Assembly: GCA_027625915.1 (NCBI GenBank)
Contig: JANTQA010000010.1
Coordinates: 868,001-932,000 of the forward strand
From: Anaeramoeba flamelloides
Lineage: Eukaryota; Metamonada; Anaeramoebidae
Direction of reading: 5' to 3'
DNA: 64,000 bases
The notes under the pieces were generated by a model. The model was not told the DNA's origin. It made no database searches and saw only the letters and a list, made by a program, of their open reading frames with translations. Positions 33,863 through 46,129 of this stretch are shown here, piece after piece; position 1 is the stretch's first letter; each line of letters starts with the position of its first letter. The position numbers and the translations under genes are program-made.

Positions 33863-34661
33863 TACTTTCTGAAAAGAAATTGAAAATTGGAAAAGGAAAA
33901 AGAAGATGATAAAGAAAAGAAAAAGAAGAAAAAATGAAAAATGTAAGAAAATATTGAAAGGAAAGGGGAAAATCAAAATAACAAGACAAGGAACACCACA
34001 ATTATATTTTTTGATTAATTTTTAAATGTTATTGAAATTTGAAATATCCAATTTTATCTTTATTGTTTTTATATGTTCATATTTACTTTTAAAAAAACAG
34101 ATCTAAAAATATATTTTTAGTTTTTTTTTAATTTTGAATTTTTTTTTTTTTTTTTGGTTAACTGTAGTAACTTAATTACAAGTATAAAATAACTCACACT
34201 ATCTGATTTAATATTAAAAAATAACCAATATATTTTCATTTATGTTAAATATTAAAATACTATCAATCAAAAAAAAAATATATTGGATAATAATTTTCAT
34301 CCCCGTTCAAATAACAACAGATATTGAACTAACATCAATTCTTGTTATATCATCCATTAATCAATGGGATTATTTGAAATAATGGGGTATTGGCCATTAA
34401 TCCCGAAAACATTAAAATTATTATAATAATAGAAAAGTGGGAAACATCTACATTTTTTTTTTTATTGTTAAATCAAAATTGTTCATTCATATATATTATT
34501 AAAATGAAAAAATTGACTGTAAAATGAAAATTTTCAGTCTTCAGAAGCCAATTCAAGGGGGTTTAAGCTACTTTATTGTTTTTTTTTTTATCCACCTTAA
34601 ATTATTTTTTTGAAATCAAAATTTGAAGTGATCTTTTGAATTATTTGACAATTAGATTAAC

Positions 34662-35076
34662 CATTGTGGAAAAAAAGTGACAAAGGGAAAAAAAGTGAAC
34701 AGCGGTTTTTGATTGGGAACATTGCTAAAAATTAAAAGTAAGATCAATTAAAAAAAGAATAAATAAATAAATAAAGAAAAAATGAAGTATTCAGCACAAT
34801 AACAGTTTTTTTATACTATTTTTTAGTAGGTGATTATTCTTTGATTGATTAATTATAAAAAATTTATTCAAAAAGTTGACTATTTTTGGGATTTCCAAAA
34901 CAAAACCAACAATTTTGATAAGGGGTGAAATTTAAATTGTATTTGTTGGGTTGATTGGCAATTATATAATGGGTTAATATTTGATGTTAATTAGTTTCTT
35001 CTTTTTATTGATTTTACTTTTCATTTTCAGTAATGTTCGAAATGAAAAATCTTATTTCACTTTTTTCCAAAACGGT
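34662..35076 (+). mobile_element. Diverged copy of the TAA-flanked MITE
   Basis: Direct-repeat copy of 62804-63236, about 80 percent alike by eye, sharing GGGAACATTGCTAAAAATT-like, AATAAATAAATAAA, TTGTATTTGTTGGGTTGATTG and TTTTCATTTTCAGTAATGTT blocks. The left end CATTGTGGAAAAAAAGTG is present. The right inverted repeat fades out after TTTCACTTTTTTCC, so this copy is truncated or older. Confidence 0.8.
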
Positions 35077-35079
35077 AAT

Positions 35080-37270
35080 ATTAGAAAAAATAGTTCAGCT
35101 TTTTTAATTTTATCAATAAAAGATTGGATTTTCAACTGGTCAAAAACAATCTACGAAGGTAAATATTTTTTTTGGTTATTGTTTGAAATGGGGAATTCTA
35201 TTTAAAAAAAATTAAAATACTTCGTTGGGGGTAAAGGTTCACCCGAATGGTAAATATTCATTGTTTTCAAAAAGGATTTAATTTGTTTTTGATGAATTAT
35301 TTATAGACCAAATTATCTCATTTTTTTCAAGAGGAAAAAGAAATAGATAAAAAGCAACAATCAAAAAAAATTCCAATACTTTAGAAATATCTTAAATTAT
35401 AAATTTTAAAATCGGAAATGTTAGAGCAGATTTCGTATATAAATGTTGTCTCATCAATAATTGGTTCATTCGTTCCAACTATAAATGAATAACTATTAAA
35501 AACAAAACCCAATTTAAATTACCTTTCTCATTGATTAAATAACTAAATTGATTCCATTAAAAAGAAAAAAAAAATTTTTTTTTCTTTAAAGTCTTTAATA
35601 TCAGATGTTTTTATTTGATATCTAGTGTATTTTTTTCTATAAATTTACACAATGAAACAAAAATAAAATGTGATTTCCCTTACTTTCAGGGTAAATTATT
35701 TCGTTCAACCTATCACTCATTTCCAAATGTCGAATTAGAATACTCTCATTTTGATTGAAAAAAAAAAAAAAAAAGCAAAACAAAGAATAATTATTGATCG
35801 ATAACTATAACAATTTAAATTGTTATATGCAATTTTCAATTAATTTTTGACATTATTTTTTCATATTCCTTAACATTTTTAACAATCTTAAGAGATTTTG
35901 GATAGATATAACTATAAATTACTTTGTAAGAATATACACATTTTTTATTTTGGGAAATGGTGTGTTCTGAAACCAAATTTTAAAATGATAAAACCAAAAT
36001 AATAATTTCAAGAAAAAAAATATTTTTACCTTAAATTGTTGAATTTATAGATCTTTTTCGGACTAATCACATTGTTAAAATTTAACTCATATCATTATAT
36101 TAATCAAAAATATTTGTATCAGGTGTATAAAATCTTTTGTTGAATCAAATCTATATTTTTTATACTGGTTTAAAAACTATCTAATTCAATACACAGCAGT
36201 ATCCTAATGGTTTAAATCAATTCCGAAGGTTATTTTTTTGTTATATTTTGTAAAATCATATTCGCATAATTAGACACGTTGAATATTTTGGATAATTTCC
36301 CCATTTTTTTTTTTTTTTTAGAAATTTATTATTTTTTTTTTTTTTCAAAATTTTCTACTAAATATCTTGTTTGTTAAGATAAATTGTAAATTTTAGTGAT
36401 TTTATTTTTTATTTTTTTAACTTTTGAAATAGAAATTTGTATTTTTTTATTTTACAAATATTTCTTCAATTTTGGATAATTGGAAATAATGTTATATCAT
36501 AATTTTGACAATTTCAAAGAGTATAAGCTGTGAACATTTATTTTTAAATGCATTATTTTGAATATTTCGTATTTTTTATTTTATTCGAATATTTAATTTG
36601 GATTCATTAAATTTGTTTGAACGTATTTAAAATTTTGAGAAATAATGGTAAAATCTATTGATACCATTAAAATTTGGATTATTATTACTAATTTATTGAA
36701 ATAATTAAGATCGGATTATTAGTTATTGATTTAGAAGTAATCAAATTAAATAGTATTTATTTAGATTCTAAGTTGAATTGTCCAGGTTTTTAAATATTAT
36801 TTTGGGTAGAATTTTTAATTTCTATGTTTGGGTATTTTTCTCATATCTCTATATTCAACAACAAGAAAAAATTGATCTTAAAATATACTTTAAATCAAAA
36901 CATTAAATTTTTAACCAGTTTAAAATAATTATTGAAATTTTTATTTGAATATGTATTGTTTTTAAACTTGGTTATTTTAGAACTTAGTGGTTTCATTTTT
37001 AAAGTGTATTTTTTGTAAACTTCCTTTTATAATAATAAGATTTTTTTTATTCTTTCAAAGAAAATAATTGTTTTGAGAAATAATTGCTAATATGTTGAAT
37101 TTTGAACTTTTTGAAATCTGATAAAAAAATGATCAAGCTCTTTTAAAAACAAGAATTCATTTCTGAAAATACTATTTAAAAGTAATTGTTTTTTTGTGTG
37201 TCATCAGATCTTATTTCTTCATTTTTCATTTATACGAAGAAGAATAACTTTTTTTTGAATTTAGTTATTA
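35080..37270. other. Intergenic AT-rich DNA
   Basis: I see no gene, repeat pair or RNA here. Long poly-T runs occur near 36307 and 36332. Confidence 0.4.
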
Positions 37271-37276
37271 AATTTA

Positions 37277-37802
37277 TTAGACGATTTTTTTAGGCTTTTG
37301 CTCGTCCCTTGATTGTTGATGATCACTTAATTTGTAAGACTTCTGGAAAAAAGAATCTCGTCTTTTATTTTCAAATACAAGCTCGCCAAGTCTAAACGTG
37401 TATTTAACAATAGTAGTAACACAATAAAAATACTTTAATGTAGTAAAAAAAAATTGTAAAAGTCTTTTGATCAGAATAGAGTTTCTGACTGTTCAAATGT
37501 TACGATAAATAGGTTTGAAAACATATCGAGGTAACACATTATCTCATTTATTTCTGTCTTGTATGAGGAAACTACGAGAAACATTCTTTTTACTGGACTG
37601 AATAAGTAGAAAAAACTGTTTGGATAAAATGAAAAAAATAATTGAAGATATAAGGTATAAGAACTCAAAACCTTGATTATTCAATAAAGAGCATCGATTA
37701 CTTTTATACAGGCTGTTGTAGAATAATTCTTTTTGAATGAGAAATTTATTTATTTACGAACAGAAATAGGTTTTTCAAAATCAAAAATTCGATAATAAAC
37801 AT
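37277..37802 (-). CDS. Possible small adaptin (sigma)-like protein, four exons
   Basis: Minus-strand exons 37802-37762, 37712-37665, 37597-37504 and 37432-37277 join in consistent phase to 112 residues plus stop. All three introns (49, 67 and 71 bp) begin GT and end AG. The product starts MFIIEFLILKN, continues RCSLLNNQGF, then VKRMFLVVSSYKTEINEIM and CYLDMFSNLFI, and ends in a polar tail (RDEQKPKKIV). The order 'short hydrophobic strand, CSLL..F, R.FLVV, NEI..YLDMF' matches the longin-type core of adaptor sigma chains, which run 'CSFL...F....R..LFFVVG...NE'. It is shorter than typical sigma chains (about 140-160 aa), and the region after residue 15 seems abbreviated. The head-to-head start only 84 bp from the plus-strand gene at 37887 supports a real promoter. 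Family and exon choice are inference. Confidence 0.4.
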
Positions 37803-37886
37803 TGATAGACGGAAACAAAGTAAGAATAACTTCTTGTTACTCTGAAGATAATATTTTTTATTTTTTTACTTTCTCTTCATTGCATA
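37803..37886. promoter_or_regulatory. Putative shared bidirectional promoter
   Basis: An 84-bp gap separates two divergent start codons (37802 on minus, 37887 on plus). It contains a T-rich stretch on the plus strand next to the plus start. No specific factor site is recognised, and the assignment depends on both gene models being right. Confidence 0.3.
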
Positions 37887-38891
37887 ATGGATACTCTAAA
37901 TGAACATAGTATCATTGAAAAGGTTTTAAAATTTAAGTCACAATTTAAAAACAACGAAATCAAAACATTTGAACAGTATTTTGATGAGAATGTAAATTTT
38001 TTTCTTTTTCAGAACCCCTTTGCTGTTTTGTGGATGAAACGTCTTTTTTTTTTTTTTATCATTTGGCCTTTCTTGAAAAAACAAAACACCATTTTCTTTT
38101 GAACACCTAACCTCTATTTTATATTTAAAACGAATTCTTTGACTAATATTTCACTTCTTTTGCATTGAAAAATCTTTGGTTAACAAATTCTTCAACAACA
38201 AAAAAAAAGAAAATAAGACTGTTTCGAATTGCAATCAACAAACAACAACCAAAGGAAGCTCTTATTTTTTTTAGCGATGTAAAGAGTGTAAGGGAATACT
38301 TAAATAACAATCAAAGGATAAAGTATAATTATTTTGTTTGGAGTTATTCACAAGTCACACTCCAAGACCTCAGAATATTTGAAAACAAGGAATTGATCGA
38401 AAGAGAATATTCAAGCACAAATCTTTTTTTACCACGTGTGCCAAGCCAAATCACCAAAGAACAAATTATAATATTTTTAGAACAAAACGTAAGCAGATCG
38501 GATCTCTTTCTTTTTTGTTTGATTCTTTTTTAATACTAATATTCTTTTTTTTTTTTTTTTTTGTTTTTTTGTTTTGTCTTTTTTTGTTTTTACACATATG
38601 CAATCTTGAATCTTTAAATTTCCAAATTAGAATGTTACCAATCCGAAAGTCAGAGAAATTGCACAACAAGAAATCAGTTGGGTTGGTATAATAGAGACGA
38701 AGAAAAATATTTATGATTTTTTTTTTGTAAATTACCCATTTCTTATAATAGAGAATGAAAAGGTGCTGGTAAAAAGAAATTCTTCTTATAAAACAAATAG
38801 TAATTTTATCAAAAACAAACTTATATTAAATAATGTTCCAAGATCTTTGAAAAAACTTGAGATCGAAACCTATTTCAAAAAAAGGGTATGA
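37887..38891 (+). CDS. Probable multi-RRM-like protein, multi-exon
   Basis: Exons 37887-37991, 38210-38488 and 38631-38885 all join in phase 0 with GT-AG borders (introns 218 and 142 bp). The first join gives FEQYFDEN then KIRLFRIAINKQ and ALIFFSDVKSVREYL, the layout of an RRM from helix 1 through strand 4. A second unit starts STNLFLPRVPSQITKEQ, with VGIIET and IENEKVLVKR across the second join. A third begins NKLILNNVPRSLKKLEIE. The aromatic RNP1/RNP2 residues are poor, so RNA binding is unsure. After 38885 the frame stops at TGA (38889-38891). The expected rest of RRM3 (LSIDEVRVLNKQFGIAKRAL, 38979-39111) is open downstream but out of phase with every acceptor I tried. The gene may be damaged at its 3' end, or I missed an exon. 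Confidence 0.48.
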
Positions 38892-39124
38892 TCATTTTCT
38901 TTTTTTTTTTTATTTGATTTTTTTATTCAATGCTTTTCTTCCTACTTCTTTCTTGTTTTCAAATCAATTGATGTAAAATTGAAGAACTCCATTTTTCTGA
39001 ATATTTGATAGCTTGCGTGCTGTTGTCAATAGACGAAGTTAGAGTTTTAAATAAACAATTTGGAATAGCAAAAAGAGCACTACAATCAAGAAACATTTTT
39101 CCAAAAAAAAAATAAAACCCGGAC

Positions 39125-39518
39125 GAAATTTTCAGCTTTTTAATAACTTCAATTATAATAAACATTATTGGCTAATAAGAGATCTTTGATCAAAAATTAT
39201 TTTTGAAAGATATTTTACAGTTTAAGTTAAAAAATCAAATTTTACAGTTTCTCGAAAGATTTTTTTTCAAATTTAATGATTAAAAATTTGAAAATTTTTT
39301 GTTTCTAGCTAAGAGGGTTATATTATTATATTTTAAAAACATTTTAAATCTGAGAAATATCTTTTAAAATAGGGAATCAATTATTTTGACTTTTTTAAAA
39401 TTATTTATAGTTTTAAATTGGAAAAAATATTTTTTTGTTTAGAAATTAGGGCACACAGGAGAAAAGCAATTTTCTCTCTTCAAAAATAAATAAATAAGAA
39501 AATAATATTTTTTTTAGG
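39125..39518 (+). repeat. Unique-flank part of the hairpin-array element, copy 1
   Basis: Matches, inverted, about 55516-55832: shared blocks AATAACTTCAATTATAATAA, AGATCTTTGATCAAAAAT, TTTGTTTCTAGCTAAGAGG-like and TAGGGAATCAATTAT. The right part, GGGCACACAGGAGAAAAGC then TTTTCTCTCTTC, is the inverted flank of array 2. These sequences show that the hairpin arrays sit inside a larger repeated element. Confidence 0.8.
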
Positions 39519-39968
39519 ACACTTTCGTTAGATTTTTTTTAATTATTGAAATAAACCGAAAATTTATTTAATTTTCGGTTTATTCCAAAAAGTGAAAAAA
39601 AACCTAAGACACTTTTATTAGGTTTTACAGAATTCAAAAGAATTGAGTGAAATCTTTGAGATTTTCTCTCATTTTTTGAATCCTGAAAAACCGCCGTTAG
39701 CTTTTTTTTTGATTTAAGAAATAAAAAGAAAATTTTTGAAATTTTCTTTTAATTTCTTAAATTAAATAAAAGCTAGGCACCTGACGGCACTCTACTGACA
39801 CTCTCCGCTACGTTTTTTTTTAATTTTTGAAAGAAACTGAGAATTAAATAAATTTTCGATTAATTTCAAAAATTAAAAAAAAACCGCCGTTAGGGTTTCC
39901 AGAACTCAAAAGAATAGAGTAAAACATTTGATTTTCATTCGATATTTTTTAATCCTTGAAAACCCATG
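39519..39968. repeat. Hairpin array 3
   Basis: Modules in order A (about 39533-39603), B (39617-39690), A (39701-39772), A (39811-39884), B (39896-39964). Spacers include CTGACGGCACTCTACTGACA and CTCTCCGCTACG. Type A cores read CCGAAAATTTATT/AATTTTCGG in the first unit and AAGAAAATTTTTG/AAATTTTCTTTT in the second: both arms have changed together. Confidence 0.85.
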
Positions 39969-39969
39969 A

Positions 39970-42900
39970 CACGGAATATTTATCAGTAATATTTTTTATT
40001 CCATATTTCAGTTTTTTTCGAAGAGTACAGCATTTTCTAAAACCAGTAGTTATTATATAATTAATTAAATATCTCAAAGTTTGAATTTAAGGAAAAACCA
40101 AAATTCATTTGAAAATTTTTACCTCCAAAAAAAAACAACTTTTTTTCTCGACTAGAGAGTTTTAAAAACCATTGTATGGTAAAAACAATAAATACAACAC
40201 TCTCAAGAATTTGAAGTTCTGGAACATTGATTACATTGGAAATAAACTTTATTACTAACGAACAAAATGTTAATTAAAGTTTTAGTTTTTTTGTTTAACT
40301 TGAACTCTTCAAATCGATCCTTTAATACTAGTGTGGAAGGAATGTATTTTTTGAAAATTTTATTTTAATGAATATAAGCATCTAAATTCAATTAAAATAC
40401 AGTTTACCTCAATTCTTTTGATTTACCATTTGAGTTCAATAAACCTCCAGAAACTTTATCTGAAAATTGAAAAAAAAATAAAAATATTTTCAAGACATTT
40501 TATTATTTTTTTGTTTCCCAAATCAAAACAATTACAAGATCAGTCCAAAGGTAGGAACTTAGTTTGTTTTTCTTGAGAATTGTCACAAAGAATGAAAACA
40601 ATTTTATTTTTTTAAAATAAATGTAATTTACTTGAATCTCTTTTCTGAAAAAACACAACTACTTTTTTTCTGTACCCACTGGGAACACAGGCTACCAAAA
40701 CAAAACAATTTAAAAACCAAAATGGAAATTAAATTATTCTTTCTATGAGCTGAGAAATTAATTTCTATTTTTTTTTTTTATTTACTTTAATCAAAAAAAG
40801 ATAAAATCTAACTACTACCAAACATTCAGGTAATAAATATTTTTCTTTTAAGAGTATATTTCTAATTTTTAAAAAGTTCCTAGAAATAAATAATTCTCAA
40901 AAAGTAAATCACATGAATGAAAATGAGTACCAAATCCCCCCATTTCTATTGAAGATTTAATTTTTTTTAAGAAAATTTCTCTTCAAAACAAAAGTAATTA
41001 AATAGATTTTTCCAGCTTCCACTCTAAATTAAATAATAATTTGATTTTTTTCCATTTTTTCCCTGGATGGGTTTTTTTTTATCATTGGGAAGAAGAGTTA
41101 CAAAGGAAAAAAAAAAATCAAGTGGTTACTTGCGAATACTTAGATACTGGAACACGGAAGTACAGATTAACTTGAAAATAAAAACAAAAAAGCAAAGGCA
41201 AAAAATGTCCAAAAGGTTTAAAGCAAATCAGATCAAAAAAAAAAAAAAAGAAATTACAACAATGAAACACCGATCCCCCAAATGAACATTCATGATCAAT
41301 CTATCAAATCAAATTAAATCAATCAAAAGTATTGTGGGTGTGATTTTGGGAGTTCTTAATTAAATATAGCATTGTAGATTTTTTTTTTTTTGTTTTTTTT
41401 TACCAATTGCTTCTTATAAATTCTTTTTAAATTTCTTTCTTTTTCTTTGTTCTTTTTTCTTGTCAATTTTTTGTTTTTGCTTTTTAAACATAAATAAAAA
41501 TTGAGTATGCCTTTTCCATGAATAATTGTGAAATCTATGATTTTACGCGCAAATCCACTTTAAGGAAATTTAAGTAAAAGGATATTTAGAGTGTAATTTA
41601 AACTTCTTCAATAATAACTTAATAATATTTTTATTCTTTAGAATCCGAAATTGTTTTGATGACTTTTAAAAAAACTTATTTGAAAAAATAAATACCTTCT
41701 TACATTTGTTAAAATTGTAGTCTTTCAAAACTTTTCTTTTTTCAATCCACAAATCTATTTTATATAAATCTCTTATGATCAAAAAACAGATTACATAAAC
41801 TTTTTTTTTAACCAAGTTCAATTCTAATTTCTTTTTATACTCTTAATTCAATTCTAAATTAATCGTTTTTTAATAATGTTTCCAAAATAAATTCAAATCC
41901 TTTCAGTTTATTATCTTAGATATTTATTTTTTCGCAAAAAAAGTAGTATTTTTTGCCTAATCGAGAAAAAAAAATATTGAGTCAATTTTTCACTTACAAA
42001 AATGTGTAATATACTAGTACTAACTTCTGAGGGATTATTGGTCACACTATTTTATTTTTTTTTTTGAAAAAAATGTATTAACAATTTTTTTTGTGACTTT
42101 CTCTGATTCCCCAAAAAAAAATATACAAAGGCTTTACTATGTGCCCAGAGTCTTTACTGTTTAATTTTAATTTTTATTTCATAAGATAACTTCTGAAAAT
42201 ATCTTGGCTCCCTTTCCAATTCATTTTTTTTAAAATTACTTACACTAGTTTGTTTGTATTTTATAATCAAGATTTTAAAATGTGAAAATTTTAAACGAGC
42301 TTTGTTTACATAATTCACAAGAGAATTTTCAACAAAGTAGAAGTTAAAATAGTCCAAAATGATGATCAGTAAAAAAATTTCAAAAAGAAATCCAAAAACA
42401 AAAGAAAAAAAAATCGAGTACAAAAAAATTCTTTTACAAGCAGTTTTACAAACAGTTCAACTGACTATTTGTCAACTGTTTTTCAGATTTTTTGAAAAAA
42501 AAATTTTTTGTTCATTTTTGAAAAAAAAATAGAAAAAAAAATAATAGACGAGAATTTTACTATTCTTTGTTTTTTGGTTACCCCATTTTTTTGGCCGAAT
42601 TCAATAAAATATCTTATTTTATTCACCACTCTCTTGCTCCTCCAATCTGCACATTATTTTGTCCCCACTATAGATCCAAAATTGGAGATATTTTTTGCAT
42701 TTTTTCCTCATTTCGAATTTTCTTTTTTTTCGTTTTTTTTTAATAACCTAATTCATTTGCAAATTTTTATTTTATTGTAAGATCTATATCTACTAAATAA
42801 AAATATGTTATTCTAATGTTATTGAAAGTGTGGAAATGGTTGGAGAAAAAATCATATTGATTTCTATTCGAATCTTCTTTAGATCTTCAATTGAAGATCA

Positions 42901-43290
42901 AAATGAACATTGTTTTTTTTTTCAATTGTTACTTAAGAATTTTAGTTTTTCAATTTTTAAGAAAATATATTGATTTATTAGATTTATTTCATAATGATAC
43001 CAACTATTATCTTGCGTGTATCATTTTACTTATTTCTTATTTGTTCTTAAAAGATTATTTATCAAAAAGAATTGATATTTGTAAAAATTTTATTGGGAAC
43101 TTTTGACAGAAACAAAGTTTATAATAAAAAAATCATACTTAAATGATATAAGATAAATTACGACTAGAACCACTTTAGGAAATATGACAATAATAAAAAT
43201 ATATTTAGGATTAAAGTGATTAAAAATTTAAATTAAAATCAATTAAAATTTAAATAGAGTTTCATAATAAAGAAATTCAAGACACACACA
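39970..43290. other. Gene-poor AT-rich region
   Basis: No firm gene. A basic 72-codon frame at 41067-41285 (GRRVTKEKKKSSGYLRILRY; later KQRQKMSKRFKANQIKK) has fair codon quality and could be a small exon, at low confidence. About 41521-41630 carries a dispersed repeat (AATTGTGAAATCTATGATTT; AGAGTGTAATTTAAACTTC) also present at about 47310-47400 and inverted at about 58550-58645. A hydrophobic frame at 42508-42780 is probably chance. Confidence 0.35.
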
Positions 43291-43294
43291 TACA

Positions 43295-44035
43295 TAAAAC
43301 CCATTCCAATAATTTGGATATCACAGAAACGCTCAAAATCAAAAATATGCAAAAACAATCTTAATTTTTTTATATTTTCGGATTTATTGTTAAGAACTAA
43401 GAGTTGAACACCGAGTCTGATAGAGAGAGAATTTTGAAGTGACTAAATTTGTGACTCCTAATTGAAAGAGTGTCTAAATACCTATTTAGATACAATCGTT
43501 AGAAGAATTTTAAACTCAATTTAGTTTTCGGAATTATTTGAATTTTTCCAAATATAATATTAAATCACATTTAAGTTATCTAGTATTAGTGTTTTTATAT
43601 TTAACCCTTTTTATACAAATAAAAGAAAAAAAAATAAAACCAAAATATCAAATCTATGAGTTAAAAATGGTGAAACGAGCACAAAAAAAAATTGTATTGC
43701 TAAATTTGTTGAAATTTCACTAACAATTCTTGATCGATCAAATGGTTGGATACAATCGCATCAACTAACAAAATGTGATTTTTTCTATTTAATTGAACTC
43801 AACTTTAACCTTTATTTCAACTATTGTAAAAAATTTTTGCAGATCTATCTAAAAATGATTACGTGATTGTAAAAAAAAAGGAAAGAAAACAAATAACAGC
43901 AAAGACAAAAAAATGATCAAAATATTTGTCAAAAAATAAAATTATAACCAAATTTAATGAAACTGTAGCATTGCTATTCTCTTAATTATTTTAGCTGTAC
44001 CCAATCATTTTGGAATTTAGTTTATATTACAAATA
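43295..44035 (+). repeat. TTTGGACACA-family repeat, copy 2
   Basis: Collinear with about 21300-21850 inside the TTAA element: AAACCCATTCCAATAATTTG, GAAACGAGC, TTGATCGATCAAATGGTTG, then AAAAAATTTTTGCAGATCTA. Outer inverted motifs of the type CCA.TCCAAnAATTTGGA at the left and CCCAATCATTTTGG at the right recall Tc1/mariner-like termini. No TTAA termini are seen here, so the inner segment may be an independent element that was carried inside the TTAA element. Confidence 0.6.
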
Positions 44036-44950
44036 CTCTAAAACAGTGAATAATATTTTTTAGTTTTCATTAACAGCTAAAAAACGTCTGATAATTTGTA
44101 TTTCATATTCCGACTAAATTCTAATATTTATATTGAAATTTGAGTTTTTTTCTTTCTCTTCAATATAAATCCTTTTTTTTTTTTGACATTAACCACTTTT
44201 TTAAAATAGCTGTGATAAATTATTTTTTATATATTCTTTTAGCACTTTTTCCTCTTTAATATGAACACAAATGTAAAATAATTTAAAGGAAAAGTTAATT
44301 ATTTGTTTTATTTAATAAATCAATAAAACGACTTTTTTGAGCAATTTTTATCGAGCATACTTTTAAAAAGAAAATGAATAGCCCAAACATAACAAATAGA
44401 ACAATCAACAAATTAGATCTATTTATCACAACAATCAAGCTTTGTTGAAACAATCATCATCCCTACCCACTTTACTACAATTCCAATATAAATTCAAATA
44501 AATTTATGAAATATTATTTCAATTAAATATTTAAAATTACTTTTTATTATATTTGATTTTGCTGATTTTCATCTCTTCTTTCGTATTGTAGTTTAAGCCA
44601 CACTATTATTTTGATAACACCTTTGATCAATTTTATCAAGAAATAATCAAATTATCAAAAAAGAAAATTATTAAAAATTTAGATTTTATCCTTTTGAGAA
44701 AATAAACAACTTTTTTTTTAGATATTATTTTTAATAATTTACTAACCAATTTTACATCTCGAGAATCAACATCTTTTCAAAAATAAATAGTCTTTTTATC
44801 TTGTTTATTTATGTTTTCTTTTTAATTTTGAAAAAAAAAAAAAAAGAAAAAGAAAAAGAATTTATCCATTGTCAAAATAATTTGAATATTTTTAATCAAA
44901 TAACACAAAGAGTTTGTTTATTTTTGAATTTAAAACATTTTTTTTTTTAA

Positions 44951-45391
44951 CTAATTAACAAAAAAAATTTTAAATTGATAATAGACTTTCAAAATTTTTT
45001 AACAACAGGGCATAATATAAATAAAATAAGTGTTTCTATTTATCATTATAATTCTCATTTTGAAAAATTTAAAAAAAACGATGAAAAAAACAAAATCATT
45101 CAAAACTTATTGTATTCTTATAATTCTATCATAAATGATTAGGGATATCCTATTGCAAATATTGAGATTAGAGGATTGTATATTATTGAATTGGAAAATA
45201 ATTATGCTTTTGAATTTTATTATTTTAATAGACATATTACCATAAAACAACATACAATTGGATTAAAACGCTATTGGTCCAATAAGCCAGTGGAAAAAAC
45301 ATCAAATAATGAAAAATTATTCATAACACTTTTTCTACAACTTGTTGGGGAATTGGAGGGAATCGTTACCTTTGAAGAAAAATTGAAGTAA
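44951..45391 (+). pseudogene. Unrecognised coding remnant with one in-frame stop
   Basis: One frame stays open from 44951 to 45391 (147 codons) apart from a TAG at 45140-45142. The sequence looks protein-like on both sides: NKISVSIYHYNSHFEKF and KIIQNLLYSYN before it, IELENNYAFEFYYFN and FLQLVGELEGIVTFEEKL after it. The TAG also forms a possible splice acceptor (GATTAG), so an intron ending there is an alternative to a broken gene. No ATG near the 5' limit is convincing. I do not recognise the family. Confidence 0.38.
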
Positions 45392-46129
45392 TAATTCTTA
45401 TTTTTTTTTCTCTATTAATTTTTCACTTTTGAATTTTTCTATAACCTAATAATTACAAAAAAATAACATTTTTATTCATTAGAATTGTCATTTTGTTCAA
45501 AATTTAATAGAATGATAAATTTTATCATTTTTGATAATTTATATCAAAAAAAAAAATTGAAAATTAAATGTATTAGTGAATCAAAAAAAAAAAAAAAAAG
45601 ACAAAAAAAATAACCACAAGGCAAATATAATTAAGATTGGATGATTTTAATTAAATTAAGAACAAATTGAAAATCTGTTTTTTTTTCAATATATTAAAGT
45701 TTAAATTGAATATCAATAATGAATTATTTCCATAGATTCTATCTTTGGGTTTACTATATAAAACAAAACAGAAAAAATCCCGATTAATGTTAAGAAAGAG
45801 GCTGTAGTAAGTAAAAAAAGCAGAATTGGGAAACCCAAATGAAAAATTTTCAATATCTACGAACATAAAATTGTAAATAATGGATATGTTATAAAATGGC
45901 GAAAATTGGCAATGGCAAAATTTGTCAATTTTCTCCCAATTCAATATTTCCCATAAATAATTGCAAAAAATAATTTGACATTTTTTTTCGGATCTCTTTT
46001 AAAATTTCCACATCCTATTCCTCTTCGAAATAAAAATCCAAGGGTTTGTATTAGAAATTCAACAAAATCATCAATTCATAATGAACTTTAATAAAGAACA
46101 CTAAATTTTAGAAAGCATGGAGATTCTAC

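Noticed and set aside
34981-35205. 74-codon frame
   Set aside because: Lies in the diverged MITE copy and is not conserved in the 62.8 kb copy.
37992-38012. A 21-nt intron (GTAAAT...TTTCAG) in the RRM-like gene
   Set aside because: Its removal leads to a Phe-rich frame and stop; using the acceptor at 38209 instead joins a clean RRM pattern.
43538-43723. 61-codon frame in the repeat at 43.3-44.0 kb
   Set aside because: No transposase motif recognised and the frame is not kept in the other copies.
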